A stretch of 14,925 bases of DNA from Armatimonadaceae bacterium. Its GTDB lineage: Bacteria; Armatimonadota; Armatimonadia; Armatimonadales; Armatimonadaceae. The stretch is from the NCBI GenBank assembly GCA_030446525.1, contig JAUJNC010000097.1:1-14925 (forward strand). The letters run 5' to 3'. The position numbers and the translations under genes were made by a program. Below the pieces are notes generated by a model that searched no databases, had not been told where the DNA came from, and saw only the letters and a program-made list of their open reading frames with translations. How positions within the stretch are numbered: the first letter of the stretch is position 1; each line of letters starts with the position of its first letter. Positions 6,895 to 14,592 of the stretch are shown here, in pieces.

Positions 6895-6963
6895 GGGCGA
6901 CGCTATGCAAATGTGGGTTGTCAGACCTCGCCCTGCGCGGGAACCAATCGGGGATTATTAAGG

Positions 6964-6969
6964 TACAAT
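6964..6969 (+). promoter_or_regulatory. possible -10 element of the redoxin gene
   Basis: TACAAT, one base off the consensus, lies 68 bases before the redoxin ATG in a locally AT-rich patch (6950-6990). No matching -35 hexamer is seen at the right distance. It is supported mainly by position, between a possible terminator and a gene with its own strong ribosome binding site. Confidence 0.3.
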
Positions 6970-7037
6970 ACAAACGGACGTTATTTGTCCTCATGGCAGA
7001 TGTACGTCACGCACAACCACCTGTTAGGAGGGTGCTC

Positions 7038-7664
7038 ATGAGCAAACGCATCGTAAGCTGCCTGTCCGCCCTGGCGCTCTGCGCGCTGGCAGGCACGGCG
7101 GCCCAGGCACAGAACGCCAATGCCGCCAACAAGACGGTGTCGGAGAAAGCCCGGATCGATCAGCCCGTCAAGGACTTCACCCTGACGGTGGTGAATTCCG
7201 ACAAGCCGTCCACCGTGAAGCTGTCGGACTACAAAGGCAAGCAGCCCGTCGTGCTGGTTTGGATGAGCTATACCTGCCCGGTCACCCGAGCCTATGAGGA
7301 GCGGCTGGGCAAGATGGTCCAGGAGTACGGCAAGGACGCGGCTTTTATCGCCGTTCATGCCGATACGGACGAGACCAGCGAGCGCATCAAGCGGTATGCC
7401 GCGGACAAGAACTTCACCGGACTGGTGGTCGATGACAAGGCGAACGCGCCGGCGGGTCTAACCGAGTACTTCGGCGCCCGCGCAACCCCGACCCTGGTCG
7501 TGATCGACAAGGACGGCGTCTTCCGGTACAAGGGACGCCAGGACAGTGACCAGAGCGATCTGCGGGGCGAGCGGCCGGAGACGAAAAAGTACGCCGTCTT
7601 GGCCCTTACGGCGGTGAAGCAAGGCAAGGAGGTTGTGGACAAGCAGACACCCACTCCTGGGTGA
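7038..7664 (+). CDS. exported redoxin (AhpC/TSA or TlpA-like thioredoxin fold)
   Basis: A 208-residue protein. Residues 1-25 form a clear signal peptide (cleavage near AQA-Q). The mature part has the thioredoxin fold: VVLVWMSYTCPVTRAY carries the active cysteine C80 in a CPVT motif, and GARATPTLVVID (P151) is the conserved cis-proline loop. There is only one cysteine in the mature protein, so the usual CxxC disulfide is impossible. A 1-Cys peroxidase or a thiol enzyme that needs an outside reductant is more likely. The start ATG 7038 is set by AGGAGG seven bases upstream; in-frame ATGs further up (for example 6993) lack one. It is followed after 112 bases by a di-haem cytochrome. Many heterotrophs place such redoxins near c-type cytochromes, so a shared role in peroxide handling is an inference. 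Confidence 0.88.
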   Translation: MSKRIVSCLSALALCALAGTAAQAQNANAANKTVSEKARIDQPVKDFTLTVVNSDKPSTVKLSDYKGKQPVVLVWMSYTCPVTRAYEERLGKMVQEYGKDAAFIAVHADTDETSERIKRYAADKNFTGLVVDDKANAPAGLTEYFGARATPTLVVIDKDGVFRYKGRQDSDQSDLRGERPETKKYAVLALTAVKQGKEVVDKQTPTPG

Positions 7665-7720
7665 GCGATCGTTCGTACTCGCCAGGCTGGTTCAGCCCGG
7701 TAACACCCTCCTAACACAAA

Positions 7721-7748
7721 CGGGCGGGCGGCATCTGTCGCCCGCCCG
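7721..7748 (+). terminator. perfect GC hairpin between redoxin and cytochrome genes
   Basis: CGGGCGGGCG (7721-7730) and CGCCCGCCCG (7739-7748) form a perfect ten-pair stem with an eight-base loop. The sequence after it (ACTCGTTCC) has no T run, so it would be a weak intrinsic terminator. Since no promoter is seen between it and the cytochrome start at 7777, it may only reduce read-through or protect the redoxin mRNA end. Confidence 0.5.
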
Positions 7749-7776
7749 ACTCGTTCCTCGGCTAAGCAGGTGCCGC

Positions 7777-9585
7777 GTGCGCAAATCTTGGCTTCTCCCT
7801 CTCCCCGCGATCCTTCTTTGGGCGTTCCTGCGCCCTGTCGAAACGGCTTCCGCACCGCCGCCCGAGCGCGACCGCTCGCCCTGCGGCGTCGCCCTGTCCG
7901 CAAACGGGCACTGGGCGGTCACGGCCAACGGCGGGGCGGATTCCGCCTCGCTGGTGGACGTGGCAAGCGGAAAGGTCGTCGCGGAAACGCCGGTCGGCAG
8001 GCGCCCGTTCGACGTTGCCCTGTCCGCCGGCGGCAAGCGCGCCATTGTCACCAATTGGCTGTCCGATTCGGTATCCGTCCTCGCCGTGTCCCCCGACGCC
8101 CTGCGCGTCGTCCGCACCATCCCCGTCGGGGACGAGCCGCGCGGCGTGGCCCTGTCCCCCGACGGGTCCCGCGCCTACGTGGCGCTCGGGGGCGAGGACG
8201 CCGTCGCCGTGGTAGATTTGAAAACCATGACCGTCGCCCGGCGCATCCCGGTCGGCGTGGAGCCGTGGCACCTCGCGCTGACGCCGGACGGGGCAGGGAG
8301 CGGAGCGAGGCAGCTGCTCGCGGTCGCAAACGTGCGCGGGGCCAGCGTGAGCGTCATCGAGACGGCCGGCGGCACGGTGGCGCACACCGTGCGCACGAAC
8401 GGGGTCAACCTGCGCCACGTCGCCGTGTCACCCGATGCCCGGTGGGCGTACTTGCCTTTCTTATCGGACCGCGGCTTCCCGGCAACGAAGGTAAACATCG
8501 ACCGTGGCTGGGTCGTCGGCAGCCGTCTGGCCCGCGTCCCGCTCGGCCAGCCCGGGCCGCGCGAGGCGATCGCGCTCGACCCGCGCGGCAAGGCGTTCGG
8601 GGATGTGGACGGCCTCGCCCTCAGCCCGGACGGGCAGACCATCGCGATCACGGCGGGCGGCACGCACGAGCTGCTCCTGCTGCGGCAGCCGCTCCGGTTC
8701 CTGGCTTACGGCGGGCCGGGCGACCACATCGAGCGCGAGCTCCTGGACGACCCGACCCGCTTCCGGCGCATCCCGCTCGGCGGTCGTCCGCTCGCCGTCC
8801 GGTTCGCGCCGGACGGCAAGACCGTCGTCGTCGCCAATTATCTGAGCAACGCACTCCAGGTGGTGGACGTTCAAGCGGGGATTATCACCAAAACCATCGC
8901 GCTTGGCGGCCCCGCAGAGCCGTCGCTGGCGCGCCGTGGTCAGGCGATCTTCCACGACGCCGAGCGCTCGTTCAACCAGTGGTACTCGTGCAGCACCTGC
9001 CACGTCGAGGGCCACACGAACGGCGGCAGCTTTGACACGTTCAACGACAAAAAGTATAACGTCTTGAAAAAGACGCCCAGCCTGCGCGGCGTCGCCCAGA
9101 CAGCCCCCTACATGTGGCACGGCTGGCAGAAAGACCTGCGAACATCCCTGCGCGAGTCGATAATCACGTCCATGCAAGGCCCCGAGCCGACCGAGGCCGA
9201 CCTCGACGCCCTCCTGGCCTACGTGAAGACGCTCGACTGGGTGCCCAGCCCCCACCGGAACCCCGACGGCACGCTCACCGCCGCCGCCAAGCGCGGCCAG
9301 TCCGTGTTCCAGGCCAAGGCCTGCGCCACCTGCCACGCCGGACCCGACTTCACCAACCCGGGCGTCTTCACCGTCGGCCTGGAGTCGCCCGACGACGCCT
9401 TGAAAGGCTTCAATCCGCCCCCCCTGCGCGGCGTCTACAGCCGTTCCCCCTACCTGCACGACGGCCGGGCGAAGACCCTGGAGGAGGTGCTGACCGAGCA
9501 CCACCGCCCCTCACAGCTCACCGGCAAACCTGATCTTACCCCCAAGGAGACCGCGGACCTGATCGCCTACCTGAAGTCGCTCTGA
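7777..9585 (+). CDS. YVTN beta-propeller di-haem cytochrome (MauG/CcpA-like)
   Basis: A 602-residue protein with an N-terminal signal peptide (MRKSWLLPLPAILLWAFL, cleavage near ASA-P). Residues about 35-385 hold repeated propeller blades of the YVTN type (for example VALSPDGSRAYVA, LALSPDGQTIAIT, VRFAPDGKTVVVANY). The C-terminal part has two c-type haem sites, CSTCH (405-409) and CATCH (516-520), with the APYMWHGW segment and the L.AYLKSL ending of the di-haem cytochrome c peroxidase/MauG family. Haem attachment implies folding outside the cytoplasm. GTG 7777 is preferred: it has AGCAGG upstream and starts the signal peptide, whereas the more upstream in-frame GTG 7633 lies inside the redoxin gene and adds a non-family leader. 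Whether it reduces peroxide or oxidises a protein or small molecule cannot be told from the sequence. Confidence 0.9.
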   Translation: MRKSWLLPLPAILLWAFLRPVETASAPPPERDRSPCGVALSANGHWAVTANGGADSASLVDVASGKVVAETPVGRRPFDVALSAGGKRAIVTNWLSDSVSVLAVSPDALRVVRTIPVGDEPRGVALSPDGSRAYVALGGEDAVAVVDLKTMTVARRIPVGVEPWHLALTPDGAGSGARQLLAVANVRGASVSVIETAGGTVAHTVRTNGVNLRHVAVSPDARWAYLPFLSDRGFPATKVNIDRGWVVGSRLARVPLGQPGPREAIALDPRGKAFGDVDGLALSPDGQTIAITAGGTHELLLLRQPLRFLAYGGPGDHIERELLDDPTRFRRIPLGGRPLAVRFAPDGKTVVVANYLSNALQVVDVQAGIITKTIALGGPAEPSLARRGQAIFHDAERSFNQWYSCSTCHVEGHTNGGSFDTFNDKKYNVLKKTPSLRGVAQTAPYMWHGWQKDLRTSLRESIITSMQGPEPTEADLDALLAYVKTLDWVPSPHRNPDGTLTAAAKRGQSVFQAKACATCHAGPDFTNPGVFTVGLESPDDALKGFNPPPLRGVYSRSPYLHDGRAKTLEEVLTEHHRPSQLTGKPDLTPKETADLIAYLKSL

Positions 9586-9841
9586 GTGTTGCGCGCCGCC
9601 CGCGTTTAGAGCCGCCGCTTGCACCGCGTCAGGCGCGCCGTCCAGGGCCGCTTCAGCCGCTCGGTCTCCAACAGAGACACGGGCTCCTGGAGGGCAGCCG
9701 GAGGGCGATCTCATGGGCGACGCTGCCGGGGCACCTCCCCCCTATCCTCGGAGAGCCGTGACGATTGTCGCGGCCTTTCCGCCTACAGGAAAGGATGCCT
9801 GATCCTGGTTCTCAGCCGGAAGCGCCATCAGGAGACAAAAA
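9586..9841. other. intergenic region with hairpins, no gene seen
   Basis: These 256 bases separate the cytochrome gene from the BNR_4 gene. Short perfect foldbacks include GTCTC-CAACA-GAGAC (about 9664-9678) and CCTTTCC (9774-9780) with GGAAAGG (9788-9794). The tract 9690-9760 is rich in paired-looking G and C runs, so the RNA is probably structured, but no known riboswitch consensus was recognised and no clear promoter was found. AGGAG at 9830-9834 serves the next gene. Confidence 0.45.
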
Positions 9842-11171
9842 ATGTGTAAGCTCTTCTATCTCTTTCTTTTCCTGTCTGCCCGTGGCTTGCCTTGTCGCGC
9901 AGGAAACGCGCGGACAGGAGCGCACGTGAGGAACAAGCGTATTCGTCTGGTGCCGGTGGGCGAGGGCTGGGCGCAGACGTCGGTGAACGCGCCCGTGTTC
10001 CGAACGAACAGCGTGGTCACGCACGAAGACACACAGTACATCGCCTACTATGATGCTGAGAGGTGCGTCATTCTCGCCAAGCGAAAAGCTCGGCGCTACC
10101 GATTGGGAAGTAGAAAAGACGCCGTATACCGGCCAGGTGAAGCACGCCCATAACTCCATCTCCATCGCGGTGGACGGCAAAGGGATGCTCCACATGTCCT
10201 GGGATATGCACGGGCAGCCGCTTCGCTACGCGCGAGGCAAGCGCACGGGCGGGCTGGAGTTGACGGAGCCGATCTCGATGACCAAGCACGAGGAGAGCCG
10301 CGTCACGTATCCCCAGTTCTACAACCTGCCCGACGGCGACCTGCTGTTTCTCTACCGGCAGGGCGCTTCGGGCGGCGGAGACGTGCTGCTCAATCGCTAT
10401 GATGTCCAGAAAGCGCAGTGGAAGGCGCTCCAGCATCCGCTCCTTGCCGGGCAGGGCCGGCGCAATGCCTATGTGAATGGACTCTCTAACGATAGCAGGG
10501 GAGGCCTGCACATCTCCTGGGTCTGGCGGGAGACGCCGGATGTCGCCACGAACCACGATATCTGCTATGCCTACTCGCCCGATCAGGGAAAGACCTGGCG
10601 AACCTCCTCGGGGAAGAAGTACTCGCTTCCCATCACTGCCGAAAACGCGGAGGTGGCTCAGCCGGTGCCGCAGAACAGCGAACTGATCAATCAAACCTCC
10701 ATGACGGTCGATGCGAACAACCGCCCCCTGATCGCCACGTACTGGCGTCCCCAGAACAGCGACGTGCCGCAATACTACCTGGTCTGGCATGACGGCCAGA
10801 AGTGGCGCACCAATACGGTGGGAGAGCGAACGCTTGCGTTCCAGCTGAGTGGCGGGGGGACTCGGCGCATTCCTATCTCGCGGCCTCAGGTGTTGGCCGG
10901 GGACGACAACCGGGTCTATGTCGTTTTTCGCGACGAGGAGCGTGGCGGCGGTGTTACCGTTGCGATCTCGCGCGACCCGGATCGAGCCGATTGGCGGCTG
11001 GTGGATCTGTACGAGCCGTCCGTTGGCGCCTGGGAGCCGACCTACGACCCGGTGCTTTGGAAGCGCGATCGTCAGCTGCATCTATTCCTGCAAATGGTGG
11101 GGCAGGGCCAGGGCGAGACGTTGGAGGACGTCCCGCCCCAGACGGTCTCTGTCCTGGAATGGGCGCCGTAG
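9842..11171 (+). pseudogene. BNR_4 propeller protein, ulvan-lyase-like, broken by a +1 frameshift
   Basis: The 9842 frame gives GEGWAQTSVNAPVF...DAERCVILAKRK and then loses similarity. The frame open across 10050-11171 continues it as LGATDWEVEKTPYTGQVKHAHNSISIAVDGKG. Joining them requires skipping one base at the A run 10084-10087, giving 442 residues, a normal BNR_4 length. BNR_4 domains form seven-bladed propellers in PL24/PL25 ulvan lyases. Candidate active-site residues are the His of KHAHNS, the His of SWDMHG, and the Tyr/Arg of FLYRQGASGG. The blades SVNAPVF, GLHISWVWRE and NRVYVVFRDEE are intact. The start ATG 9842 has AGGAG seven bases upstream, but the N-terminus is an unusual signal sequence. 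Either a recent mutation or a sequencing error explains the extra A. The gene sits directly before a GH50-like hydrolase. Confidence 0.82.
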
Positions 11172-11175
11172 TGAT

Positions 11176-11301
11176 ATGCCGGCAGCCGAGGGCAAGCGCC
11201 ACAGGATCGGCTTCGCCAGCCTGAATGAGGACATCCCCTCCATGGAATCCGGTCTGCTCGGTCCCGTGCGGCTGCTGCAACGGCAGGAAACAGGAAGATG
11301 A
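11176..11301 (+). other. short reading frame or relic between BNR_4 and GH50 genes
   Basis: A 41-codon frame starting ATGCCGGCAGCC and ending TGA at 11299-11301, where the stop overlaps the GH50 start codon (ATGA). No ribosome binding site precedes it. The peptide contains IPSMESGLLGPVRLLQ. Segments like SGLLGPV occur near the C-termini of some beta-galactosidase-like proteins, so this could be the tail of a lost gene. It could also be a coupling peptide or chance. Real translation is not shown. Confidence 0.25.
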
Positions 11302-13526
11302 AAAAGTCAAAAACATACTGGCGACCACGGGGCACGCTGACCGTGTTAGGGGCGATGGCCAGCGCCCTCGTTTGCCCGCTGCCGCAGGCGCAAGCAGCTG
11401 CACCAGACGCCTTATCGCTGCTGCGCCAGCCAGCGACCGCTGCCGGTTTGCAGGCCACCGCGACAACCACACTGACGCTGTCACCGGAAACCGGCGTCTG
11501 GGATCTGTCGCGCCACGATTCTCTTTATTTGACACTGAGCAATCCCGGTCAAGCGCCGGTCGCCGTCTGGGCGCGGGCGGAGAACCCGGACGCCAAAGGC
11601 GTGACGGATAACGTGCGCACCGCCATGGTGCTGGGGCCGGGAAAGACGGAAACAATGCGCCTGCGCCTGATGCGCCGTCCCGAAAACCCGACCTACGCCC
11701 CGTTCAAGCCGTTCTTCATGTACTTCAAGGACATCAATGTCCGGGATAATACGGTGGACCCGTCTGCCATCGCGCGAGTTGTGGTCTGGTTAGACCATCC
11801 GGTTGCCGGACAAAACGTTCTTGTCGAATCGGCGACGGCGCAGGGAAAAGGTGTTCCTGCTCCGGTCCCTTTCTTTCCGTTCGTGGACAAGTATGGCCAG
11901 TATAGGCACACCGACTGGCCCGACAAAATCTACTCGGATGCCGATTTTGCCGCTCGTCTCAAGAACGAAGAGGCCGAGATGAGCGCCTATCCTGGCCCGG
12001 CGGACTGGAACCAGTGGGGCGGCTGGAAAAACGGCCCGAAGCAGAAGGCCGCAGGATTCTTTTACCCGGCGAAAGTGGATGGCAAGTGGTGGCTGGTTGA
12101 TCCGGAGGGTTGCCTTTTCTGGTCCTACGGACCCACGGGAGTCGGGGCGGGCGGCGAAGGAACGCCCGTTACCGACCGGGAGCACTGGTTCGCCGAGTTG
12201 CCGTTGCCGGACGGCCCCTTCGGACGCTACTGGGGCCAAGGCAAAGGCGCTCGGTTTATGTACTACCAGGACGGCAAGGAGTGGCGCTCCTTCAATTTCG
12301 GCAGTGCGAATGCCGAGCGCAAGTATGGCAACGATTGGCGGGAAACGACAGCCGATTCCTTGCACCGTCGCCTGCGCAACTGGGGCTTAAATACAACGGC
12401 CAACTGGTCCGATCCGGTGGTCTACCTGCGCCGCAAGACGCCCTACACCGTAGCCATAAGTTCCGGCGGGCCGTACTTGGATCACATTCCGGATGTATTC
12501 GATCCGGAATGGGTCAAAGCCATCAACGAGCACATGGAAAAAGAGCGCGGCGCCACGGCGGGCGATCCGTGGAACATCGGCTACTTCGTGGACAACGAAT
12601 GGACCTGGGGGAGTCAACCCAGGGCGGCAAGAGTCACGCAGGGCGCGCTCGGAGCACCGGCCACGTCTGCCAGCAAGCAGGTTTTCGTGAACGACCTGAA
12701 GGCGAAATACGGCGAGATCGCCGCCCTGAACACGGCGTGGGACAGCAGCTACGCTTCGTGGGAGGCGCTTCTGGAATCTCGCACGTTACCCGCCGATACA
12801 AAGAATGCGCGGTTCATTGGGGACGCCGGCGACTTTGGTATGAAGTTCGCCGAAAAGTACTTCTCCACAGCACGTCATGCCGTGAAGCGCGTTGCTCCCA
12901 ACAACCTGTATCTGGGTGTCCGTTTCCACGGCCATATCGATAGAAGCCTGATACAAATCGCCGCAAAACACTGCGATGTGATTTCTTACAACATCTATGA
13001 AGAGCCCAACGGGCGCTTGAACCAGTATCGTGGTGTTGTGGATAAACCGTTTATCGTCGGCGAGTTCGGCGTCACCAGCGATTTGGGGCAGATGCCGTGG
13101 CGGGGCCAGATCTATACGGAAGCGGAGGGGGCGCGTCTTCGTCCTATGGAGAATTACCTTCGCCAAGCGTTTGCGCATCCGGCGTTAGTCGGGGCGCACT
13201 TCTTTCAGTTCCGCGATCAGCCGCTCACGGGTCGTCCCGACGGCGAAGCGACTTTGCGCGGTTTCCTCAACACGGCGGATACTCCGCACTTCGATCTGGT
13301 GCAACGGAATCGGCGTCTGGCTTACAAACTTTATGAGACGCGCAGCACAGGACGGGCGCCTTCCCCGTATTCGAACCAGCCGATACGTGCCATGATCGGG
13401 GTTGGTACGTGGGGGACGCAAGCCGAGTTCGGGTCGCCGGGCGATGACACCAAGAGTTGGTGGAACCTGGGTGGCTGGGAAACAGCTCCACGAACCCGCG
13501 GAGAAACGTGCGCGGCAGATCCTTGA
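11298..13526 (+). CDS. GH50-like beta-agarase/galactanase, exported
   Basis: A 742-residue exported clan GH-A hydrolase. Residues 1-34 are a signal peptide (cleavage near AQA-A). Residues about 35-190 resemble the non-catalytic, CBM-like beta domain found before GH50 catalytic barrels. The barrel starts near WWLVDPEGCLFWSYG (about 262). The acid/base glutamate is in YFVDNEWTW (E434) and the nucleophile in VGEFGVTS (E589), 155 residues apart, close to the spacing in known GH50 agarases; HFFQFRDQPLTGRPDGE is also typical. GH50 enzymes cut beta-1,4 links in agarose-like galactans, so the target is probably a sulfated or red-algal-type galactan, but this is inference. Oddity: after about residue 695 the tail reads IGVGTWGTQAEF, then directly SWWNLGGW, which looks like a lost middle of an accessory domain. 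ATG 11298 has AGGAAACAGGAAG upstream. Confidence 0.85.
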   Translation: MKKSKTYWRPRGTLTVLGAMASALVCPLPQAQAAAPDALSLLRQPATAAGLQATATTTLTLSPETGVWDLSRHDSLYLTLSNPGQAPVAVWARAENPDAKGVTDNVRTAMVLGPGKTETMRLRLMRRPENPTYAPFKPFFMYFKDINVRDNTVDPSAIARVVVWLDHPVAGQNVLVESATAQGKGVPAPVPFFPFVDKYGQYRHTDWPDKIYSDADFAARLKNEEAEMSAYPGPADWNQWGGWKNGPKQKAAGFFYPAKVDGKWWLVDPEGCLFWSYGPTGVGAGGEGTPVTDREHWFAELPLPDGPFGRYWGQGKGARFMYYQDGKEWRSFNFGSANAERKYGNDWRETTADSLHRRLRNWGLNTTANWSDPVVYLRRKTPYTVAISSGGPYLDHIPDVFDPEWVKAINEHMEKERGATAGDPWNIGYFVDNEWTWGSQPRAARVTQGALGAPATSASKQVFVNDLKAKYGEIAALNTAWDSSYASWEALLESRTLPADTKNARFIGDAGDFGMKFAEKYFSTARHAVKRVAPNNLYLGVRFHGHIDRSLIQIAAKHCDVISYNIYEEPNGRLNQYRGVVDKPFIVGEFGVTSDLGQMPWRGQIYTEAEGARLRPMENYLRQAFAHPALVGAHFFQFRDQPLTGRPDGEATLRGFLNTADTPHFDLVQRNRRLAYKLYETRSTGRAPSPYSNQPIRAMIGVGTWGTQAEFGSPGDDTKSWWNLGGWETAPRTRGETCAADP

Positions 13527-13557
13527 TCCGTTGGTCGTGTGGCATCGGGTAGACGGT

Positions 13558-13591
13558 CGGCCGGGGCGTGCGGCCCGGCAAGCCCCGGCTG
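13558..13591. terminator. GC hairpin between convergent genes, candidate two-way terminator
   Basis: GCCGGGGC (13560-13567) and GCCCCGGC (13582-13589) form a perfect eight-pair stem, extended by one G-U and one C-G pair, with a 14-base loop that is itself GC-rich. It lies in the 88-base gap between the stops of the GH50-like gene and the minus-strand oxidoreductase. Neither side has a clear T run, so its efficiency is unknown. Confidence 0.5.
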
Positions 13592-13614
13592 TTCCTGCGG
13601 ACGCCCGAGCCGCG

Positions 13615-14592
13615 TTAAACCGTCTCGTAATGCACGTCGATGACCTTGCCGGTTTCCGCGGACTGCTGGATCGCCTCGTAAAGCACCATCGATTTGTAGC
13701 TCTCGAAGATGTGGGAGCGCGTGGGGCGGTTCTCGCGCAGGGCGGCGACGAAGTCGACCAGCTCGGCCAAATGCCCCGTGTCGTTCCCGCTGTCGCCGGC
13801 GCTGGTGAAGGTGGGCGGCTCGCGCCATTCGCCGCACTTGTTGTTCTCGGTGATCCGCCAGACCGACGAGTTGTGGATGGTCATGAAATTGCCGCCGCGC
13901 ACCGTGATCTCCACCTCTTCGGTCGGGATGGCGAACGAGCGCCCGTCGCACAGGTTCATGGACCCGACCGCGCCGCTCGCGAAGCGGAGGCTCACCGCGT
14001 ACGCGTCGGGCCCCTTGGAGAAGGCGAACACCTGCGTAGCGTCGCCGAACAGGTACCCGATCAGGTCGATGGCGTGGATCGCGAAGTCGAACAGGAACAA
14101 CCGCTGGGGCCGGTCGTTGCTGTACTGCGACGACGCGTAGTCGATGCTGATCGAGTAGAAATCGCCCGCGTCGAACTGCGCGAGCCACTGCCGGGCGCGC
14201 TCATAAGCGGTGGCGTAGCGCTTCTTGAAGGCCGTCATGCACAGGACGCCCGTCTGCTTAGAGACGCGCGCGACCGCCAGGGCGTCCGCGGCGCTTAGCG
14301 CCGGCGGCTTCTCCGTATAAACGGGGATGCCGCTCTGCAGGACGATCGGCGCAAGCGCGGCGTGCCCTTGCGGGCCGACGCAGACGATTACGCCGTCCGG
14401 TTTTTCCGCTTCGAGCATCTGCCCCATGTCGGTGTAGACGCGGCCGCCCCAGCGGCGGGCGTTGCGCTCGGCCTTGTCCCGGTCGAGGTCGCACACGCCC
14501 ACGAGCTGTGCCCCGGCGGCGCCGACGTTGGGGTAGATGCGGCGGGTCGAAAGGCTGCCCGCCCCGACGATGCACAAGCGCGGATCGTTCAT
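13615..14592 (-). CDS. Gfo/Idh/MocA family NAD(P)-dependent oxidoreductase
   Basis: A 325-residue cytoplasmic dehydrogenase. The N-terminal Rossmann fold has CIVGAGSLSTRRIYP (residues 7-21), with an acidic end of the second strand at CDLDRD. EKPPALS (94-100) carries the conserved E-K-P; K95 is the usual catalytic lysine. FDFAIHAIDLIGYLFG (169-183) has the HxxD pair H173/D176 of the family. The C-terminal alpha/beta domain continues to residue 325, a normal length. The start codon has GGGAGGGGG a few bases upstream and overlaps the stop of the upstream isomerase gene by four bases (ATGA), so the two are co-translated. Family members oxidise or reduce sugars, inositols or sugar acids. The isomerase partner points to a sugar or polyol pathway, but the substrate cannot be read from the sequence. 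Confidence 0.92.
   Translation of the reverse strand: MNDPRLCIVGAGSLSTRRIYPNVGAAGAQLVGVCDLDRDKAERNARRWGGRVYTDMGQMLEAEKPDGVIVCVGPQGHAALAPIVLQSGIPVYTEKPPALSAADALAVARVSKQTGVLCMTAFKKRYATAYERARQWLAQFDAGDFYSISIDYASSQYSNDRPQRLFLFDFAIHAIDLIGYLFGDATQVFAFSKGPDAYAVSLRFASGAVGSMNLCDGRSFAIPTEEVEITVRGGNFMTIHNSSVWRITENNKCGEWREPPTFTSAGDSGNDTGHLAELVDFVAALRENRPTRSHIFESYKSMVLYEAIQQSAETGKVIDVHYETV

Noticed and set aside
7633..7776. N-terminal extension of the cytochrome from GTG 7633
   Set aside because: It lies partly inside the redoxin gene and across the GC hairpin, and would bury the signal peptide that starts at GTG 7777.
9590..9840. Riboswitch in the region before the BNR_4 gene
   Set aside because: Several foldbacks exist but no conserved core of a known riboswitch class could be matched by eye.
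13402..14298. A 298-codon plus-strand frame crossing the GH50 end and the oxidoreductase
   Set aside because: It spans a convergent junction and is mostly antisense to a well-supported Gfo/Idh/MocA gene.
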